This document shows positions 27,450 to 35,678 of a DNA stretch of 64,000 nt, in pieces. Made by a program: the position numbers and the translations under genes. Source of the DNA: Alkalihalobacillus sp. AL-G (GTDB taxonomy: Bacteria; Bacillota; Bacilli; Bacillales; Fictibacillaceae); NCBI RefSeq assembly GCF_030643805.1, contig NZ_CP094656.1, forward strand, positions 992,001 through 1,056,000, in the 5' to 3' direction. Within the stretch, counting starts at the first letter, position 1; every line of letters begins with the position of its first letter. The notes under the pieces were generated by a model. It did not search any database and was not told the DNA's origin. It saw only the letters and a list, made by a program, of their open reading frames with translations.

Positions 27450-28799
27450 ATGAAGAAACTATTATCCATCATGCTCTCAGTTGCTCTACTCACCTGTTTA
27501 AGTCTTCCTGCGGGAACTCAGGCTAATGCATCTGTAAAAGGAAAGGAAACAGCACGATATCATCAATTGCAATCGATTGCTAAAAAGACGTATCGTTATT
27601 TCGAGGAGTTCACCGACAAAGAGACCGGATTGCCGTATGATGCTGTTCGCGTTGATGGAGAAGTTGAAACGAAGCAATATACATCACCAACAAATATCAG
27701 CATGTATTTTATGAGTACGGTTGCTGCAGAAGAACTCGGAATCATTTCAGAAAAAGAAGCTGTAGCAAAAATCAAAAAGACACTAGGTACACTTAAATCA
27801 CTTAAACAATGGAACGGTCTTTATTATAATTGGTACAACACTGAAGACGGTTCGTTAAAGAAAGACTGGGGCCAATTCATTTCCACAGTTGACAATGGTT
27901 GGCTTTCTGCCGGATTGATCGTGGTCGGCCAAGCTTATCCTGAACTCTATGATCAAACGCATAAGCTCGTTGAAGCAATGGATTATTCCACCTTATACGA
28001 CCCTGAAGTAGGACAAATGAGAGGTGGATATGATGTAGCCGCAGGCCAAATGACTGCTCACCATTATGGTACATTCTACACTGAACCTCGTGTCGCAAGC
28101 TATATTGCGATAGGTAAAAAAGATGTGCCTAAAACGCATTGGTGGAAAATGTTCCGAGTGATGCCGAAAGAATGGGATTGGCAATCTCAAACCCCAGAAG
28201 GTTACACAACCACATACGACGGGGTCGAAGTGTATGAGGGGCATTACAGTTACAATGGGATAAAATTCGTACCAAACTGGGGCGGAAGTATGTTCGAAGC
28301 ATTAATGCCTTCTCTAGTTTTAAAAGAAAAGGAACTCGGCAAACATGCACTTGGGCTAAATAACAAACGACATGTCCAAATTCAAATCGCATACGCGAAG
28401 GAACTAGGTTATGACGTTTGGGGAATGTCGCCTGCCGCAACACCAGATGGTTATTCCGAGTTTGCAGCAACTCCACTGGGCATTTCAGGCTATAAAAAAA
28501 GTCATGTCGTTACACCGCATGCGACATTTTTAGCTTTAGAATATGCACCGAGTGAAGCAATTGAAAATATCCATGATTTAAAAGATATGAACACGTATAG
28601 CAAATATGGGTTCCTCGATTCTGTTAATGTAGAAACAGGTGAAGTAACACAAGCATACCTGGCCTTAGACCAAGGGATGATCATGGTTTCAATCGCAAAC
28701 TTCCTTAAAAACGGAGTGATTCGAGACTATTTCCATCAAGATAAAATTGGCGAATATCCAGAGGACTTACTAATTAGAGAAAGATTTTCCATCCACTGA
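27450..28799 (+). CDS. Secreted glycoamylase-family glycoside hydrolase
   Basis: 449 residues with a signal peptide (MKKLLSIMLSVALLTCLSLPAGTQANA). The mature part begins with the helical SIAKKTYRYFEEFTDKETGLPYD. It contains YYNWYNTEDG, ISTVDNGWLSAGLIV, GGYD, and near residue 290 VPNWGGSMFEALMPSLV, close to the SGSMFEYLMP motif of the Glycoamylase (PF10091) domain found in GH144 and cyclic beta-1,2-glucan synthases. An (alpha/alpha)6 hydrolase acting on a beta-glucan such as sophorooligosaccharide is inferred. ATG follows GAAGGGGAGAG, behind cre and LacI-type operators. Confidence 0.75.
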   Translation: MKKLLSIMLSVALLTCLSLPAGTQANASVKGKETARYHQLQSIAKKTYRYFEEFTDKETGLPYDAVRVDGEVETKQYTSPTNISMYFMSTVAAEELGIISEKEAVAKIKKTLGTLKSLKQWNGLYYNWYNTEDGSLKKDWGQFISTVDNGWLSAGLIVVGQAYPELYDQTHKLVEAMDYSTLYDPEVGQMRGGYDVAAGQMTAHHYGTFYTEPRVASYIAIGKKDVPKTHWWKMFRVMPKEWDWQSQTPEGYTTTYDGVEVYEGHYSYNGIKFVPNWGGSMFEALMPSLVLKEKELGKHALGLNNKRHVQIQIAYAKELGYDVWGMSPAATPDGYSEFAATPLGISGYKKSHVVTPHATFLALEYAPSEAIENIHDLKDMNTYSKYGFLDSVNVETGEVTQAYLALDQGMIMVSIANFLKNGVIRDYFHQDKIGEYPEDLLIRERFSIH

Positions 28800-28863
28800 T
28801 TAACCCCAGGAAGCAACTTTTAACGGGTTTACTTCAGAGGTGCAAACAAGTAAATATCAAAGC

Positions 28864-28907
28864 AAAACGCACTGGGTTTTACTACGAAATTCACAGTGCG
28901 TTTTTTA
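28864..28907 (+). terminator. Rho-independent terminator
   Basis: Arms AAAACGCACTG / CAGTGCG followed by TTTTTT, about 65 bases after the hydrolase gene. The remaining stretch to 29310 holds intergenic repeats but no gene. Confidence 0.8.
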
Positions 28908-29100
28908 TTGTTTTATCAATACTAATCAGAATTTTTGTTTATTAATCTAATATGAATTCACATACCACTTCATAAGAGAAGATAAAAATTGGAAAGTTGT
29001 GAATTTTGGTGCGATTTACGTTGCGATTTTAAAAGCGAAAACGAAGGGCGCTAGAAAAATATGTTAAAATATAGATATGAAACATTGATGGTCGTTATGC

Positions 29101-29171
29101 AACAAACGGGCAGGATTCTGGAATAAGAGCTTCCTATATTTAATCCACAAAAGGGCCTATTCTGGAATAAG
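29101..29171 (+). repeat. Intergenic repeat family, two half-units
   Basis: AACAAACGGGCAGGATTCTGGAATAAG and AATCCACAAAAGGGCCTATTCTGGAATAAG share the motif (A)CAA-x-GGGC-x-TTCTGGAATAAG, which recurs eight more times up to 43.4 kb, always on this strand. Confidence 0.75.
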
Positions 29172-29310
29172 AGAATGAAATAGAAAGTGAATAGAATCTC
29201 AAAGTAATTTAATTAACGAGGTATAGAGATTAATAACAAAAAATTTATATTTTTTTAAAGGAATACCTTGCAATATATAGTATACATATTATACAAGGGT
29301 GGTGAAAAAT

Positions 29311-29652
29311 TTGGAAATTAATAAAGAGGTTTTAAAAGGTCATATTGATACATTGATTCTTTCGCTTTTACATACAAGGGACATGTATGGCTATGAGTTA
29401 GCTAAATTTGTTCGTGAAAAAAGCGAAGGACAATTTGAATTAAAAGAAGGGACGCTTTATTTATCTTTAAAGCGATTAGAAAAAAATAAATGGATTTCTT
29501 CATACTGGGGTGATGAACAAGGGCCAGGGGGGAGAAGAAAATATTATAAACTCACTGAATTAGGTGAAGAAGGTTTCGTAATAAAGCGTTTGGAATGGAA
29601 GTTTGTTAAAGAAGTTATTGATTCATTTGTGGAAGGGGGAGAAAAAGCATGA
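29311..29652 (+). CDS. PadR family transcriptional regulator
   Basis: A 113-residue winged-helix repressor: LKGHIDTLILSLLHTRDMYGYELAKFVREKSEGQFELKEGTLYLSLKRLEKNKWI...GGRRKYYKLTELG is a full PadR domain. I place the start at TTG 29311, seven bases after GGTGGTG; GTG codons at 29299 and 29302 form the ribosome binding site itself. Its stop overlaps the next gene (ATGA), the usual PadR/HAAS pair. Confidence 0.88.
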   Translation: MEINKEVLKGHIDTLILSLLHTRDMYGYELAKFVREKSEGQFELKEGTLYLSLKRLEKNKWISSYWGDEQGPGGRRKYYKLTELGEEGFVIKRLEWKFVKEVIDSFVEGGEKA

Positions 29653-30485
29653 AGCAAATTGAAGCGTTTGTTAATGAAGTTTATCACAGTGTCGGTGGAA
29701 ACAAAAAAGAAATTGAAGAATTAAAAGCTGAAATGAAAAATCATTTGTTAGAAGCTGTTCATGAATTGAAATCAGAAGGAAAATCGGAACAAGAGGCGAT
29801 TAATGTTGCCATGGAACGATTTGGTGGAGAAAAAGAAATGCGTTCTGTTGTGGGCCAATTATTTAAAGTGCAAAAGGTATTTGCAAAATGGGTGCTTAAT
29901 TTAGCTTTAATAAGCTTTTTCACTACTGCTATTGTGTTTGGAGTTATATGGTCAACAGAAGAACAAAATGCACATGAAAATTCCATTGTTGCTACTTATA
30001 TTTTTGATGTGTTGGAGGGTAAAGAAGTAATCTCAGAAGATATGGAAGAAGAAATAATAGATTTGGTTCGAGAAACAGACCAAATTTCAAAAGTGAAAAT
30101 TTTTAATGTCAGAGATCTGAAAAAAGAATCGGAAAACTACTCATCCATATTCGAATATATCAAAAATGCAAAACCAAACTATCAATATCAAAGAGCTGTA
30201 TGGGCTCCCGAATGGTTACTTGTTGACTTTTTCCCCTATGGAAACGGAGATTCAGAATGGTATGTTGAAATGGAAACAAGGCATATTGGTTCTTTTATGA
30301 CTTTAGTTTTATTTGTAGGTGTTACGATTTATGTAACCTTGTTTACGATTTGGGCAACAATTAACGCTTATCATCATAGACGATTGAATGCTGGTTGGGT
30401 TATTGCTTTTGCTTTATTCAATATTGTTGGATATTTGGTTTATTACTTAGTAGGAAAGAGAAAACAACTGTTTAAAATCGGATAA
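29649..30485 (+). CDS. HAAS domain membrane protein, PadR partner
   Basis: 278 residues. The N-terminal 70 form a HAAS/permease-prefix helical domain (EIEELKAEMKNHLLEAVHELKSEGKSEQEAINVAMERFG). One membrane helix follows (ALISFFTTAIVFGVIW), then an extracytoplasmic region of about 110 residues, then two C-terminal helices (TLVLFVGVTIYVTLFTIW; AGWVIAFALFNIVGYLVYYLVG). It overlaps the padR gene by four bases. Family knowledge: PadR/HAAS pairs are thought to sense membrane or envelope state. The signal is unknown. Confidence 0.8.
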   Translation: MKQIEAFVNEVYHSVGGNKKEIEELKAEMKNHLLEAVHELKSEGKSEQEAINVAMERFGGEKEMRSVVGQLFKVQKVFAKWVLNLALISFFTTAIVFGVIWSTEEQNAHENSIVATYIFDVLEGKEVISEDMEEEIIDLVRETDQISKVKIFNVRDLKKESENYSSIFEYIKNAKPNYQYQRAVWAPEWLLVDFFPYGNGDSEWYVEMETRHIGSFMTLVLFVGVTIYVTLFTIWATINAYHHRRLNAGWVIAFALFNIVGYLVYYLVGKRKQLFKIG

Positions 30486-30524
30486 GAAAATCAGTTTTAT
30501 TATTTCTAATTTTATTAAACTAAA

Positions 30525-30600
30525 GGGGGCACTTCTGCAATAAAAGGCGTTCGTTTTCTATATAAGGACCATATTCTTGAACAAGGTGTTAGCCATCAAG
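30525..30600 (+). repeat. Intergenic repeat family copy
   Basis: AAAGGGGGCACTTCTGCAATAAAAGG followed by GTTCGTTTTCTATATAAGGACC, a divergent copy of the GGGC...TTCTGGAATAAG family and its upstream module. Confidence 0.6.
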
Positions 30601-30651
30601 TAGTTTATATATAAGTAAATGACTATGTACATTTATCTTATGATACGATAG

Positions 30652-30679
30652 GGCGTGTTTCTATAGGACACGCCTTTTT
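30652..30679 (+). terminator. Rho-independent terminator
   Basis: GGCGTGT...ACACGCC with an eight-base loop and TTTTT. A group II intron fragment begins four bases after it. Confidence 0.8.
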
Positions 30680-30682
30680 CAT

Positions 30683-30836
30683 GTGCCAGGCATAGGACGT
30701 AAACTTGACGGTCAAAGTCTATCGTTGGGATATGCGAACCATTAGTAGAAGGCAAGGGTGTGACGTGAAATCTGAAGGAAGTCCTAGACCCATTTCTTCG
30801 ATTGAGGAACACGAATCACATTTGAGGTTCCCCCTT
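30683..30836 (+). mobile_element. 5' fragment of a second type of group II intron
   Basis: The stretch beginning GTGCCAGGCATAGGACG, with ACTTGACGGTCAAAGTC, AGTAGAAGGCAAGGG, TGACGTGAAATCTGAAGG and GAGGAACACGAATCAC, matches the domain I order I know from bacterial group II introns unlike the one at 32.6 kb. No ORF or domain V follows; the ECF sigma promoter begins 18 bases later. It lies directly behind a terminator hairpin, the site preferred by group IIC introns. Identification is by recall of conserved motifs. Confidence 0.5.
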
Positions 30837-30853
30837 TGATTAATTTATTTTTT

Positions 30854-30882
30854 TGAAACGTTTTTGTAGTATTAAATGTCTA
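30854..30882 (+). promoter_or_regulatory. ECF-type promoter of the sigma factor gene
   Basis: TGAAAC at 30854 and TGTCTA at 30877 with a 17-base spacer resemble -35 and -10 elements used by extracytoplasmic-function sigma factors, which usually read their own gene. Confidence 0.6.
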
Positions 30883-30907
30883 ACGGTTAGAAAAAAGAGG
30901 TGAGCTC

Positions 30908-31423
30908 ATGTCAATTGAGAAAAAAATAAAGAAGGCAAAACGAGGAAACGAAAAAGCATTTCAAGAGTTAATTCAAGATCAAAAGAACAAACTCTTTCGT
31001 ATGGCCTATTTATACGTAAAAAATGAGGATGATGCCCTTGATATCGTACAAGATACGATTTGCAAAGCTTTTATATCAATCAAACAACTAAAAGATCCTC
31101 ATTATTTTTCCACTTGGATATCAAGAATTTTAATTAATGCGGCTTTAGATTTTATTAAGAAAAATAACCGTGCGATTCCATTTAGTGATGTTGATGGATT
31201 TCGCAAGGATCAGAATCTTCGAATTGAAGAAAAATTGGACTTATTAGAAGCAATTGAACGATTAGAGGTGCAATATAAAACAGTGATAATTTTTAGATAT
31301 TACAAAGACCTTTCTATAAAACAAATTGCTGAAGTATTAAAATGTCCTGAGGGAACTGTCAAAACCCGATTGCACAGAGCCATTAATCAATTGAAATCCG
31401 ATTTAAAAGAGGAGTGTATCTAA
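30908..31423 (+). CDS. ECF RNA polymerase sigma factor (SigV/SigW-like)
   Basis: A 171-residue sigma-70 family protein with region 2 (LFRMAYLYVKNEDDALDIVQDTICKAFISIKQL) and region 4 (RLEVQYKTVIIFRYYKDLSIKQIAEVLKCPEGTVKTRLHRAINQLK). ATG follows AAAGAGGTGAGC. Its stop overlaps the anti-sigma start (TAATG). It probably autoregulates from the TGAAAC promoter. The stimulus is unknown. Confidence 0.92.
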   Translation: MSIEKKIKKAKRGNEKAFQELIQDQKNKLFRMAYLYVKNEDDALDIVQDTICKAFISIKQLKDPHYFSTWISRILINAALDFIKKNNRAIPFSDVDGFRKDQNLRIEEKLDLLEAIERLEVQYKTVIIFRYYKDLSIKQIAEVLKCPEGTVKTRLHRAINQLKSDLKEECI

Positions 31424-32445
31424 TGAACGAATATTTATCCAGCAACGTTAAAAAAGAGGTGGACAAAATAAAAATCCCTGAAGACAAATTGGATCAAACG
31501 ATTGAACATGGCCTTAAAAGAGGTAATAAGAGTCAACGAGGTCTGGGTAAGAAAGTGCTCTACACTTGTAGCGCAGCCGTTCTTTTATTTAGCATTTTAA
31601 TAGGTTCAGCATTCGTTTCTCCAGCCATGGCAAAGATCGTGTCCAAAATTCCTTATTTGGGACAAATTTTTGAATCTAAGGATGATATAGTTAAAGTCAT
31701 TTCAAAAGAACTAAGAGCAAAAGGTTACAACACCAGTGGAGCAGGAGTTTCATTTCCCGAAAAGGAAATATATATAGGAATCAAAGGTTCGGAAAAGTAT
31801 TTTGATACCGTTAAAGGTGATGTAGAAACTATTGTGAAGGACATATTACATTCTAGAAATTATGATGCCTACACACTTAAAGTGAGTAGATATAAGGAAC
31901 GCAAGGTTGAAATAGATAAGAAAGAAGAGAAAGAAATGAAAGAATTTTATATTATCTCTACTGTTATTACTAAAGAGTTAAAAAAACAGAATTATAACGT
32001 ATTAACATTTAGTATGGGGCATAATCCTAAGACAATTAAATTAGAGATCCCTAATACGGAGACTAGGATCGATGAGATGAAGCAAGTGATTAATGATGTT
32101 CTTCAAACAAATAAAATCGATCCTATTCCATTAAACATTAAGAAAATAGACATGAAAAAAAGGGAACAAGATAAAAGGTGGAGAGAAATTCTTGATATTG
32201 TTGAGGATGATATATTAGGAAAAAAGGAGTACAAAGTTAGAATGGTTGGATATTCTATCCATCCAGAACCAGAGATTCAGGCGTTTATTACTTTACCTAG
32301 TTCAGATGAAAATGCGAAAGCTTTTGCTCAACAGCTTGAAAAAGTTATTGATGACTTTCTTAAATCAGAAGAAATGAAATCAAAAGTTAAAAACGATCCC
32401 TACCACATTACAATATTTAGTAAAGATGACAAGATAATAAATTAA
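31423..32445 (+). CDS. Membrane anti-sigma factor with DUF4030-like extracellular repeats
   Basis: 340 residues. A short cytoplasmic N-terminus (MNEYLSSNVKKEVDKIKIPEDKL) precedes one membrane helix (VLYTCSAAVLLFSILIGSAFVSPAMA), then a long exported part with three related alpha/beta segments (VISKELRAKGYN..., VITKELKKQNYN..., ILDIVEDDILGKKEYKVRMVG). The start is ATG 31423, coupled to the sigma gene; the longer reading from 31414 would lie inside the sigma ORF. The arrangement is that of DUF4179/DUF4030 anti-sigma proteins. Confidence 0.8.
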   Translation: MNEYLSSNVKKEVDKIKIPEDKLDQTIEHGLKRGNKSQRGLGKKVLYTCSAAVLLFSILIGSAFVSPAMAKIVSKIPYLGQIFESKDDIVKVISKELRAKGYNTSGAGVSFPEKEIYIGIKGSEKYFDTVKGDVETIVKDILHSRNYDAYTLKVSRYKERKVEIDKKEEKEMKEFYIISTVITKELKKQNYNVLTFSMGHNPKTIKLEIPNTETRIDEMKQVINDVLQTNKIDPIPLNIKKIDMKKREQDKRWREILDIVEDDILGKKEYKVRMVGYSIHPEPEIQAFITLPSSDENAKAFAQQLEKVIDDFLKSEEMKSKVKNDPYHITIFSKDDKIIN

Positions 32446-32459
32446 ATGGAATTAGGTAG

Positions 32460-32488
32460 GACGATACTTTTATAGAAGTATCGTCTTT
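32460..32488 (+). terminator. Rho-independent terminator
   Basis: Perfect 10-bp arms GACGATACTT / AAGTATCGTC with a five-base loop, then TTTG, just after the sigma/anti-sigma operon. Confidence 0.8.
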
Positions 32489-32573
32489 GCCTTTGACTAT
32501 ATGGTTGCAACAGTTCCATTTTTAACGACTTTAGTTTAATATTTGTAGGCATATTCAGCAGCCCTTTGTACTA

Positions 32574-32640
32574 CTGTAATCTTCAACAATCGGGCGCAAA
32601 TTTGGTATTTGAATGCGATCGTTATTCCATATAAGGGGGC
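32574..32640 (+). repeat. Intergenic repeat family copy at the intron edge
   Basis: AATCTTCAACAATCGGGCGCAAATTTGG then TTGAATGCGATCGTTATTCCATATAAGGGGGC, a near-complete copy. The group II intron is inserted at its 3' end. The first 20 bases equal the reconstructed target of the IS110 element. Confidence 0.75.
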
Positions 32641-32641
32641 C

Positions 32642-35260
32642 GCTCGACAAGTTCTGTTATAAGTGCTTTGAAGCGTGAAAAACAGAGGATTATCTTGATG
32701 AATCCTAACTTTACAACGGAGGATGGGAATGACGGAACCATGTTTCCCGAAACCATCCCGTCAATTCTCCTGCGTGCGTCATGAATGACAGTTCATGGGG
32801 TTCGAAGAACAGGTGGAGTCGGCAGAAGGAAGGCTAGAGCCATACCGTTTTGGTAAAGGTATGCTAACTGATATGCCGCATGGCTGAAAACTGGATATGG
32901 TGAGAATCGTTCTTTGAGATAGGAACTGACGAACTTCCGAAAGTACGGGTCTAGATTTTCAACATGGGGAAACTCATGTCCCATCTTACGATGGGGTGAG
33001 TGGCGTAGAGTAAAAGTGCCCCCTCTGAAATACGCTATACCGAACGATGGCGGTATCCAGCTCACAGGCTTACAGGAAGCACTTACGTCTAGAATGAATA
33101 GCTACGTTGTAAGGTACTTGGAAAGCAAGGGACGTTGAAACAAGGGCTGTCAACCGAAACGGTTGCTATAAGGCAAAGCCGAAATGCATTTATCCTTGTG
33201 AGGGTAGGGGCATGACTGATGAACCTCCTGTAATGGGAGTGGAGGAATAGCCCCAAGTCTAGTAAATGAAACGATTATTTTCCAAATGTGAATGGCACCG
33301 ATCGGGTAGGAAAGTGGGAACATCACTTCCGTAAGGAGGGATGCCACAGTGCCAACGCTACGACACTGGGATTATTACGGTATGACGGAGACGTTTACGG
33401 AACTGTATGAAAAAGCTAGACTAGGAGATACGTTTACGCATCTTTACGACACTATCATATCCAGAGAAAACATCCTGCTAGCTTATCGGACAATCAAAAC
33501 CAACAAAGGTTCCAAAACGCCAGGCACCGATGGAAGAACCATCGATGACATGAAAGAGCTGACGGAGAACGACCTTGTTACTGAAGTCCGAAACAAGCTC
33601 AAAAACTATCGCCCGAAAAAAGTGCGAAGGAAATGGATTGAAAAAGAAAATGGGAAATGGAGACCTCTCGGTATCCCATGTATATTGGATAGAATTATCC
33701 AACAAAGCTTTAAACAAGTCCTCGAGCCCATCGCAGAAGCCAAGTTCTATAAACATAGTTATGGATTCAGACCACTTCGGTCCACCCATCATGCTATGGC
33801 AAGGATACAATCTTTGATTAACCAAGCGCAACTGCATTTCGTAGTGGATGTTGACATCAAAAGCTTCTTTGATAACGTGAATCATACACTACTGAACAAA
33901 CAATTATGGAATGTGGGTATACAAGACCGGAAGGTTCTTGCTTGTATAGCCAAAATGGTTAAAGCAGAGATTCATGGAGAAGGAATCCCGGAAAAAGGGA
34001 CACCGCAAGGCGGGATTCTATCTCCTCTCCTTTCAAATATTGTACTGAATGACTTGGACCAATGGGTGGCAGGGCAATGGGAGTTATTCCCCCTCACCAA
34101 ATCGTTTAAATCAGATGTTGGAGCACGACTTGCGAAGAAGCGAACCAATTTGAAAGAGGGATACCTCGTCCGCTATGCGGACGACTTCAAGATTCTCTGT
34201 CGGGATGGAAAGACTGCCCAGCGGTGGTACCATGCCGTACGACTTTTCTTGAAAGAACGTCTGCACCTAAACATTTCTCCAGAGAAATCTCAGATTGTCA
34301 ATCTGAGAAAAAGAGAGTCCGAATTCCTAGGATTCACAATTCGTGCGAATAAAAAGGGTGAAAAACGTGTAGCACATACGGGCATTGTCTCTTCTAAAAA
34401 GAAGAAAATCAAACAGGAAGCCAAAAAGATTATCAAACGGATCAAAGCTTCCCCTACTGCTCAAAATGTCCAGCGCTTTAATAGCTTTGTGTTAGGGCTT
34501 CATAATTACTTCAAACGAGCGACTCATGTTAGCCTAGAGTTCTCACGTCTTGCCTTCGATTTAAAACCATTCTTGTATAACCGCCTTCGACAGATTGGCA
34601 CAGAGGAACATCCTTTTAATCCCCCGCCTATTTATAAGAAGCTTTTTAGCTTAATGACGAAGACAATCAAGATAAATGATATGCATCTCTTTCCAATAGG
34701 TAACGTGAAAACTGTCAATGCGATGAACTTTAGTCCAAAACTTACGCTTTACACCCGTGAAGGAAGAGAGTGCTTCTACAAGAAACTTCGACCGGATATT
34801 CAAAATGAAGTCAGTCAATTGATGAAAGCAGTACTTCCCCAGCGAAGTATAGAATACTTGGATAACCGCATAAGTCGATACAGTATGAAATTGGGAAAAT
34901 GCGAGATTACAGGGCAGTATCTGTTTGCCCATAATGTCCATTGCCATCATTATCTCCCGACACATCTCGGAGGTAATGACCAGTTTCAGAATCTCCGTAT
35001 CCTCCATGAAGATGTTCATCGCTTAATTCATATGAAGGATGATGAAAGGATTGACTCATTCCTCTACAAGCTGGGAATAAATCAACCGATGCTAAACAAG
35101 ATTAACCAATACCGTAAGGTATGTGAGTTGGATAGCATCGAATTATCCCGTCTCGAAGGGTAACAAGGAACTTATAATCTAATACATTTTATTAGATGGA
35201 GCGCCGAATGCTGGGAAACCAGCACGTTCGGTGTTGAGCAGGGGAAAAGCCGGAGATAAC
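32642..35260 (+). mobile_element. Complete group II intron with reverse transcriptase
   Basis: About 700 nt of ribozyme domains I-III, an ORF in domain IV (33349-35163), then domain V (35199-35239, GAGCGCCGAATG, GAAA tetraloop, CACGTTCGGTG) and domain VI ending ...GGAGATAAC. The ends were inferred by alignment with the ORF-less copy at 38.9 kb: shared sequence begins near GCTCGACAAG and stops after GATAA(C/T). The 5' edge is uncertain, because the first 20 shared bases resemble the host repeat and the intron could start at GTGCTTTG (32663). It is probably mobile. Confidence 0.85.
33349..35163 (+). CDS. ltrA: Group II intron reverse transcriptase/maturase with HNH endonuclease
   Basis: 604 residues. 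The RT core includes TPGTDGRTIDDM, KWRPLGIPCILDRIIQQ, YGFRPLRSTHHA, GTPQGGILSPLLSNIVLNDLD and the catalytic YADD (RYADDFKIL). The maturase/X domain spans about 330-500. The C-terminal HNH endonuclease has CEITG, HCHHYLPTHLGG and NLRILHEDVHRLIH. GTG 33349 follows AAGGAGGG eight bases upstream. The frame is intact and all catalytic motifs are present, so it could splice and move its own intron and perhaps the ORF-less relative downstream. Confidence 0.93.
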   Translation: MPTLRHWDYYGMTETFTELYEKARLGDTFTHLYDTIISRENILLAYRTIKTNKGSKTPGTDGRTIDDMKELTENDLVTEVRNKLKNYRPKKVRRKWIEKENGKWRPLGIPCILDRIIQQSFKQVLEPIAEAKFYKHSYGFRPLRSTHHAMARIQSLINQAQLHFVVDVDIKSFFDNVNHTLLNKQLWNVGIQDRKVLACIAKMVKAEIHGEGIPEKGTPQGGILSPLLSNIVLNDLDQWVAGQWELFPLTKSFKSDVGARLAKKRTNLKEGYLVRYADDFKILCRDGKTAQRWYHAVRLFLKERLHLNISPEKSQIVNLRKRESEFLGFTIRANKKGEKRVAHTGIVSSKKKKIKQEAKKIIKRIKASPTAQNVQRFNSFVLGLHNYFKRATHVSLEFSRLAFDLKPFLYNRLRQIGTEEHPFNPPPIYKKLFSLMTKTIKINDMHLFPIGNVKTVNAMNFSPKLTLYTREGRECFYKKLRPDIQNEVSQLMKAVLPQRSIEYLDNRISRYSMKLGKCEITGQYLFAHNVHCHHYLPTHLGGNDQFQNLRILHEDVHRLIHMKDDERIDSFLYKLGINQPMLNKINQYRKVCELDSIELSRLEG

Positions 35261-35396
35261 TTCAAACGCTTACCTATTGCTGACGATTACCGCACAAAGG
35301 ATCGCCCCTCTTACATAAGAAAAGGGTGGCATTGTGGAAGATCCATTTAAGAATCATGAGGTAGTGATTACACTAAAAACGATTTTGACGGACAGA

Positions 35397-35520
35397 TTAA
35401 GGGTTATTCGTACCGCGAAACTGGAGATTTGGCAGTATGACGGTCAGAGAAAGGCAATATTGTACCGCTAAACCAAAGATTTAGGAATGTGACGAGAGAA
35501 AGGCGATATCGTACCGTGAA
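35397..35520. repeat. Degenerate GTACCGCGAAA repeats
   Basis: TCGTACCGCGAAA, GCAGTATGACGGTCAGAGAAA, TTGTACCGCTAAA, TGTGACGAGAGAAA and TCGTACCGTGAAA recur about every 20-30 bases. They resemble the ACxCGAGAA clusters at 9.3, 54.1 and 58.0 kb. The rest of 35261-35678 shows no gene. Confidence 0.55.
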
Positions 35521-35678
35521 AATGACAAAAACACAGATTTTGATGGTGGGCAGTGTAGTGGAAGAAGGGGTTTCATTTATTTTATGACTAAGAGGCATTT
35601 ATCCTAAAGGATTAGTGCTTATTTGTGTGGAATTATTTTAGAGTAATGACCCTTTGGGTTAGATATGGAGGGGTTGAA

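Noticed and set aside
33478-33885. Antisense open frame inside the intron reverse transcriptase
   Set aside because: Overlaps conserved RT motifs on the other strand, with no start signal.
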